Origin: Bacillota bacterium
Lineage (GTDB): Bacteria; Bacillota; Clostridia; Peptostreptococcales; Anaerovoracaceae
Direction: 5' to 3'
Length of the DNA stretch: 16,999 bases
Assembly: GCA_023415235.1 (NCBI GenBank)
Contig: JAEZLP010000053.1
Location: forward strand, 1 to 16,999
Part shown: piece after piece, positions 14,313 through 16,999 of the stretch
How the letters are laid out: the number at the start of each line of letters is the position of its first letter
How positions within the stretch are numbered: position 1 is the first letter of the stretch
Position numbers and translations under genes: made by a program
The notes under the pieces: generated by a model
The model's input: the letters and a program-made list of their open reading frames with translations, nothing else
Databases searched by the model: none
What the model was told of the DNA's origin: nothing

Positions 14313-15967
14313 TTTTCAGTGGTGGATGTAGAAACCGGTGGGTCAAACTCGCCAATGCAGTTATAGACGATTTTGATACGCTGTACTCGTCTGCCATCAA
14401 TGCGTTCTGCCTTGTAAACATGGATTTTTTCAACGAACTCCCGGATAATCTCCGCTGTGAGCTCCTTTATATCTGTGTACTTTCTTACCAAGGTTAGGAA
14501 GTGGTCTACACCCAGTGCGCTTTCCTTTTCTGAAGTCATAGTGGATTTTAGTTCTACCAATCGGCTTTCAAGGTTTTGTTGCTCAGCTTCATAATTAGCA
14601 GTCATCTTGGCAAAACGCTCATCGGAAATTTTACCCTCGATGTTATCCTCATAGAGCCTTTGGATAATTTCATCTAGCTTTTTGATACGAGCCTGTGATT
14701 GCTCTAATTCTCGTTTTCCGTCACGCATACTCTTGTCAAGTTTTATCCTTGTTTTCTTGGTGACCATCTCCACAAATTCGTCCTCATGATCTCTGGCAAA
14801 AGCTGTTATCCGGCGGATACCGTCAAGGAGCAATTCCTCAACTACAACATTTCTTATTTGGTGAGAACTGCAGCCGCCTTTTATTTTACGGTAGGTAGCA
14901 CACACAAAATGCTCTTTGTCATGTTCCCAACCTCTGTGGCGTACTTGGTATAGCTTGTTGCCACAATCAGCACAGAAGAGCATACCAGAGAGGATTGGCA
15001 TTTCGCCCATCGGCGTAAGCCTGCGTCTTCCATCTCGTATTTTCTGCACTACCTCGAACATAGGCTCTTCGATAATTGCTTCGTGGGTATTCTCGAAAAT
15101 CATCCATTCTGACGGGTCATTCTTCATCTGCTTTTTCTGCTTATAAGACTTACGGTAAGTTTTGAAGTTGACCGTATGCCCTAAATACTCCTGCCTTGAA
15201 AGCATATGAACGATTGTACTGCCTCGCCAGATATAATCATCCTCATGGCCTCTATTGTCCGGGATATTTACTCCATTTGCCTTAGCATGAGCCGTTGGAT
15301 TCATTATGCGGCGTTTGCTAAACTCTTTGGCAATCTGTGTAGGACCATAACCTTGCATACACAAGTGAAATGCTTCTTTTACTACCTTGGCAGCTTCTTT
15401 ATCTACAATCCAATGGGTTTTATCTGCCGGATCTTTAATGTATCCGTAAGGCGGATTAGTGCAAAGAGGCTTGCCGGATTGACCTTTTGACTTAAAGACG
15501 GAACGGATTTTCTTGCTCGTATCCTTGGCATACCATTCGTTGATGATATTAAGAAATGGTGTAAAATCGCTATCTTGCTGATTGGCACTGTCCACATTGT
15601 TGTTTATGGCTATGAAACGGATATCAGAGCCAGGGAATAGTACCTCGGTATAGTAACCAACTTTAAGATAATCTCTCCCAAGGCGGCTCATGTCCTTTAC
15701 AATAACGGTGCCGATGTTGCCTTCTTCCACTTGGGATAAAAGACGCTGCCAATCCGGTCGGTCAAAGTTTGTACCGCTGTACCCATCATCCACAAAGAAT
15801 TCTGTGTTAGAAAAACCGTTGTCATCAGCGTACTTCTGTAAAATAGTTTTCTGGTTTTTAATGCTGTTAGAATCACCCTGAGACTCGTCATCCCGTGAGA
15901 GACGGCAATACAGAGCGGTTATTTTATCGTTGTTCTTCACAGCAGTATAAGACTGTCTGTTATTCAT
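14297..15967 (-). CDS. large serine recombinase, TnpX/TndX type
   Basis: This 556-residue recombinase excises and inserts a mobile element via a covalent phosphoserine. The N-terminal resolvase domain (about 14-165) has ITALYCRLSRDD with nucleophile Ser24, the DDGYSGTNFDRPDWQRLL block and IVKDMSRLGRDYLKVG. The recombinase domain follows (about 170-300, PPYGYIKDP...GPTQIAKEF...WRGSTIVHMLSRQEYLGHTVNFK). Next is a zinc ribbon, CADCGNKLYQVRHRG...CATYRKIKGGC. A coiled coil (about 410-490) and a DUF4368-like tail end the protein. This layout matches the recombinases of clostridial Tn4451/Tn5397-like elements and related prophages. ATG 15967 has an AAAGGAGG RBS; the upstream ATG 15994 lacks one. The gene is intact and ends next to recN, with tnpW upstream. 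Confidence 0.94.
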   Translation of the reverse strand: MNNRQSYTAVKNNDKITALYCRLSRDDESQGDSNSIKNQKTILQKYADDNGFSNTEFFVDDGYSGTNFDRPDWQRLLSQVEEGNIGTVIVKDMSRLGRDYLKVGYYTEVLFPGSDIRFIAINNNVDSANQQDSDFTPFLNIINEWYAKDTSKKIRSVFKSKGQSGKPLCTNPPYGYIKDPADKTHWIVDKEAAKVVKEAFHLCMQGYGPTQIAKEFSKRRIMNPTAHAKANGVNIPDNRGHEDDYIWRGSTIVHMLSRQEYLGHTVNFKTYRKSYKQKKQMKNDPSEWMIFENTHEAIIEEPMFEVVQKIRDGRRRLTPMGEMPILSGMLFCADCGNKLYQVRHRGWEHDKEHFVCATYRKIKGGCSSHQIRNVVVEELLLDGIRRITAFARDHEDEFVEMVTKKTRIKLDKSMRDGKRELEQSQARIKKLDEIIQRLYEDNIEGKISDERFAKMTANYEAEQQNLESRLVELKSTMTSEKESALGVDHFLTLVRKYTDIKELTAEIIREFVEKIHVYKAERIDGRRVQRIKIVYNCIGEFDPPVSTSTTEKEKSA

Positions 15968-16043
15968 ATTTACCTCCTTTCCGACAGTCTTCAAGCGGTA
16001 CTCTATATTCCCGTACTACTGTGAAGAAGTCAAGTTATTTAGT

Positions 16044-16205
16044 TTAAGAAGCCTTTTTTATTTTAAGGCTCACGATGTCATTAAGTATCATGCGTTTCAG
16101 CTTGTCATAAGCGGTTTCTTTGGCAGTGCTACTGACTGCCGATTCTATAATATAGAGAGTGTCACCGATTACTTTTTCGGTAACGCTAATGGTTTTTTCA
16201 TTCAT
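16044..16205 (-). CDS. TnpW-like transposon-encoded small protein
   Basis: This 53-residue protein reads IGDTLYIIESAVSSTAKETAYDKLKRMILND in overlapping parts. It matches the TnpW family named from clostridial Tn4451-like transposons, where a short gene lies next to the large serine recombinase. The family has no assigned biochemical role that I know of; proximity suggests a part in element regulation or recombination. ATG 16205 is preferred because GAGGAGG lies 7-8 bases upstream; the longer open frame to 16364 would be translated from phage-like noncoding DNA. The 76-bp gap to the recombinase and the shared strand suggest one transcript. Confidence 0.8.
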   Translation of the reverse strand: MNEKTISVTEKVIGDTLYIIESAVSSTAKETAYDKLKRMILNDIVSLKIKKAS

Positions 16206-16262
16206 AGAGATTCCTCCTCTCGATATGGCGTAACGAATTGTTACTCCCTTTATATTGTTTAT

Positions 16263-16345
16263 TGACCGGTAGGGGGTGGTCTGATCTCTACACCTTTTTG
16301 CATGGACAACGGGCGTGGGGTAATACGCAAAAAAACGCGAATTCA
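16263..16345 (-). other. conserved phage-like noncoding block (cos/packaging-like)
   Basis: The 275 bases between tnpW and the capsid fragment hold no credible gene. The block around GACCGGTAGGGGGTGGTC, CAACGGGCGTGGGG and a GCAAAAAAACGCG end resembles, from memory, the noncoding stretch that precedes the terminase genes of many Firmicute phages. That would make it part of the packaging start. The rest (16346-16440) is A/T-rich and featureless. The assignment is by pattern recollection only. Confidence 0.3.
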
Positions 16346-16440
16346 AACGGGGTATTAAAGGCACAATCGCAATAAAACGGTTATAATAAGCTATAATTCA
16401 GTGTATATTCCGTCTTGAAAAAGTACATTTTTAGAGAAAA

Positions 16441-16480
16441 TAGGCACAGCAGAATATCCACTGTGCCTACTATCTTTTTA
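16441..16480. terminator. hairpin terminator after the capsid fragment
   Basis: TAGGCACAG (16441-16449) pairs perfectly with CTGTGCCTA (16461-16469) around an 11-base loop. T-tracts occur on both sides (CTATCTTTTTA on plus, TTTTCTC on minus). On the minus strand it follows the capsid stop by 11 bases, so it probably ended the phage capsid transcript. Confidence 0.8.
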
Positions 16481-16867
16481 TTAACCATTGATTTCTGTGT
16501 TTATCTGAATAACCTTTACTGCCTCCGGACGGATGAGTTTTCCGTCAAGGAACTCAAAGGCAAGGTAGCCAATTTGGTCATGCAGGGCAAACTTCTCTGA
16601 GAGCGTCTTGAAACTGACAGGACTTCTACCAATAACCCAGTAGTAGCTGAAGTCACCAAAGGCTATAGGCTTGCTGTCTGATTGAGCATTTGGCATATAT
16701 TCGGAGATGATGACTCTTTTTCCGAGAATGGTATCATCATTATCCCTCCAGAGGTAATTACCTGTGCTGTCCTTGAGAGTTCGCAGAGCAAGTGCTGTTT
16801 CATCGTTCATCAGCCATACTGCATTTCTGCGGTATTCCGGCTTTACGGAGAAGTACAGGCTAATAAC
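16481..16867 (-). pseudogene. HK97-type phage major capsid protein, C-terminal fragment
   Basis: The last 129 codons of a phage major capsid gene are in frame from about VISLYFSVKPEYRRNAVWLMNDETALALR to a stop at 16481. They also contain GNYLWRDNDDTILGKRV, PIAFGDFSYYWVIGRSPVS and QIGYLAFEFLDGKLIRPEAVKV. These are the P-domain, A-domain and C-terminal blocks of the HK97 fold. A full protein has about 300-420 residues, so the N-terminal two thirds are missing. Upstream of about 16867 the frame stays open but the codons (SYFKSDFHVRLVYRLHN) do not resemble a capsid, so a junction lies there. An internal ATG at 16810 has no useful RBS. The fragment is not expected to assemble. Confidence 0.82.
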
Positions 16868-16942
16868 ATTATGTAAACGGTAAACCAGCCGTACATGGAA
16901 GTCACTTTTAAAATATGAGATACTACTCCAAAGAACTCGAAA

Positions 16943-16977
16943 AACTTGTAATAGTTTTTCTAGTAATAGTACAAGTT
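16943..16977. repeat. 8-bp inverted repeat next to a start site
   Basis: AACTTGTA (16943-16950) and TACAAGTT (16970-16977) are perfect inverted repeats 19 bases apart. The right arm touches the GGAGG ribosome binding site of the following plus-strand gene. It could be an operator, a translation-controlling hairpin or a recombinase site. Confidence 0.5.
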
Positions 16978-16989
16978 GGAGGCAGTGTC

Positions 16990-16999
16990 ATGAATGTTA
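16990..16999 (+). CDS. start of an unknown plus-strand gene, leaves the window
   Basis: GGAGG (16978-16982) lies 7 bases before ATG 16990, a textbook initiation region; only the codons for Met-Asn-Val are present. It points away from the truncated capsid gene and begins about 120 bases past the break at 16867. It is probably carried by whatever DNA replaced the capsid 5' part. Function unknown. Confidence 0.35.

Noticed and set aside
16206..16364. N-terminal extension of the TnpW-like protein (106 residues)
   Set aside because: The 53-codon version has a strong RBS and matches the family length; the extension is translated noncoding DNA.

Overview
The window looks like a chromosomal segment of an anaerobic, low-to-moderate GC Firmicute of class Clostridia (Eubacteriales). 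The grounds are AGGAGG-type ribosome binding sites before nearly every gene, a SpoIID/LytB-family protein, the gene pairs argR-recN and ruvCAB/queA-tgt, and a large serine recombinase with a TnpW-like partner typical of clostridial mobile elements. The species cannot be named from this alone.

Left accessory region (1 to about 3650, AT-rich). At the edge is the terminus of an insertion sequence, probably IS21-like, with three GTCCGGAT..TTCCGG repeats. It cuts a flavodoxin-like gene after codon 45. Next come a lipoprotein gene, a scrap of an rlmD 3' end, a hairpin terminator, an AraC/GyrI-like regulator, and a two-gene unit (ASCH/PUA-like protein, DUF3788-like protein). The scrap at 1192-1233 matches the 3' end of the intact rlmD at 3656. 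The two form an imperfect 23-bp direct repeat around the three cargo genes, as expected when an island has integrated into the rlmD 3' end and supplied a replacement end.

Core minus-strand cluster (about 3620 to 11800). Read from the right, ruvC, ruvA, ruvB, a spoIID-like gene, queA, tgt, metA and rlmD follow with gaps of 0-71 bp. A near-consensus promoter (TTGGAA-17-TATAAT) lies before ruvC and a weak hairpin lies after rlmD, so one long operon is plausible. It joins Holliday junction processing (RuvABC), queuosine tRNA modification (Tgt inserts preQ1, QueA converts it), homoserine acylation for methionine synthesis (MetA, with acetyl-type Glu111), and 23S rRNA U1939 methylation (RlmD).

Divergent plus-strand pair (about 11900 to 14230): argR (arginine repressor) then recN (SMC-like DNA repair ATPase). 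The argR leader holds two promoter candidates, an inverted repeat, a 22-codon open frame and an A/T palindrome that could be an ArgR operator.

Right mobile region (about 14230 to 16999). Directly after recN, what looks like the left arm of its native terminator (A-run then CCGCTGTT) has no right arm. A mobile element seems to begin there. It carries a TnpX/TndX-type serine recombinase and a TnpW-like small protein, followed by a phage-like noncoding block, a terminator and the C-terminal third of an HK97-type major capsid protein broken at about 16867. Beyond the break, a strong RBS and ATG at 16990 start another plus-strand gene that leaves the window. This end reads as a degraded prophage or composite element hit by a second rearrangement.

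I found no tRNA, rRNA or CRISPR array. No undescribed multi-gene system is proven here. The best leads are the rlmD 3'-end island and the nested mobile elements after recN.
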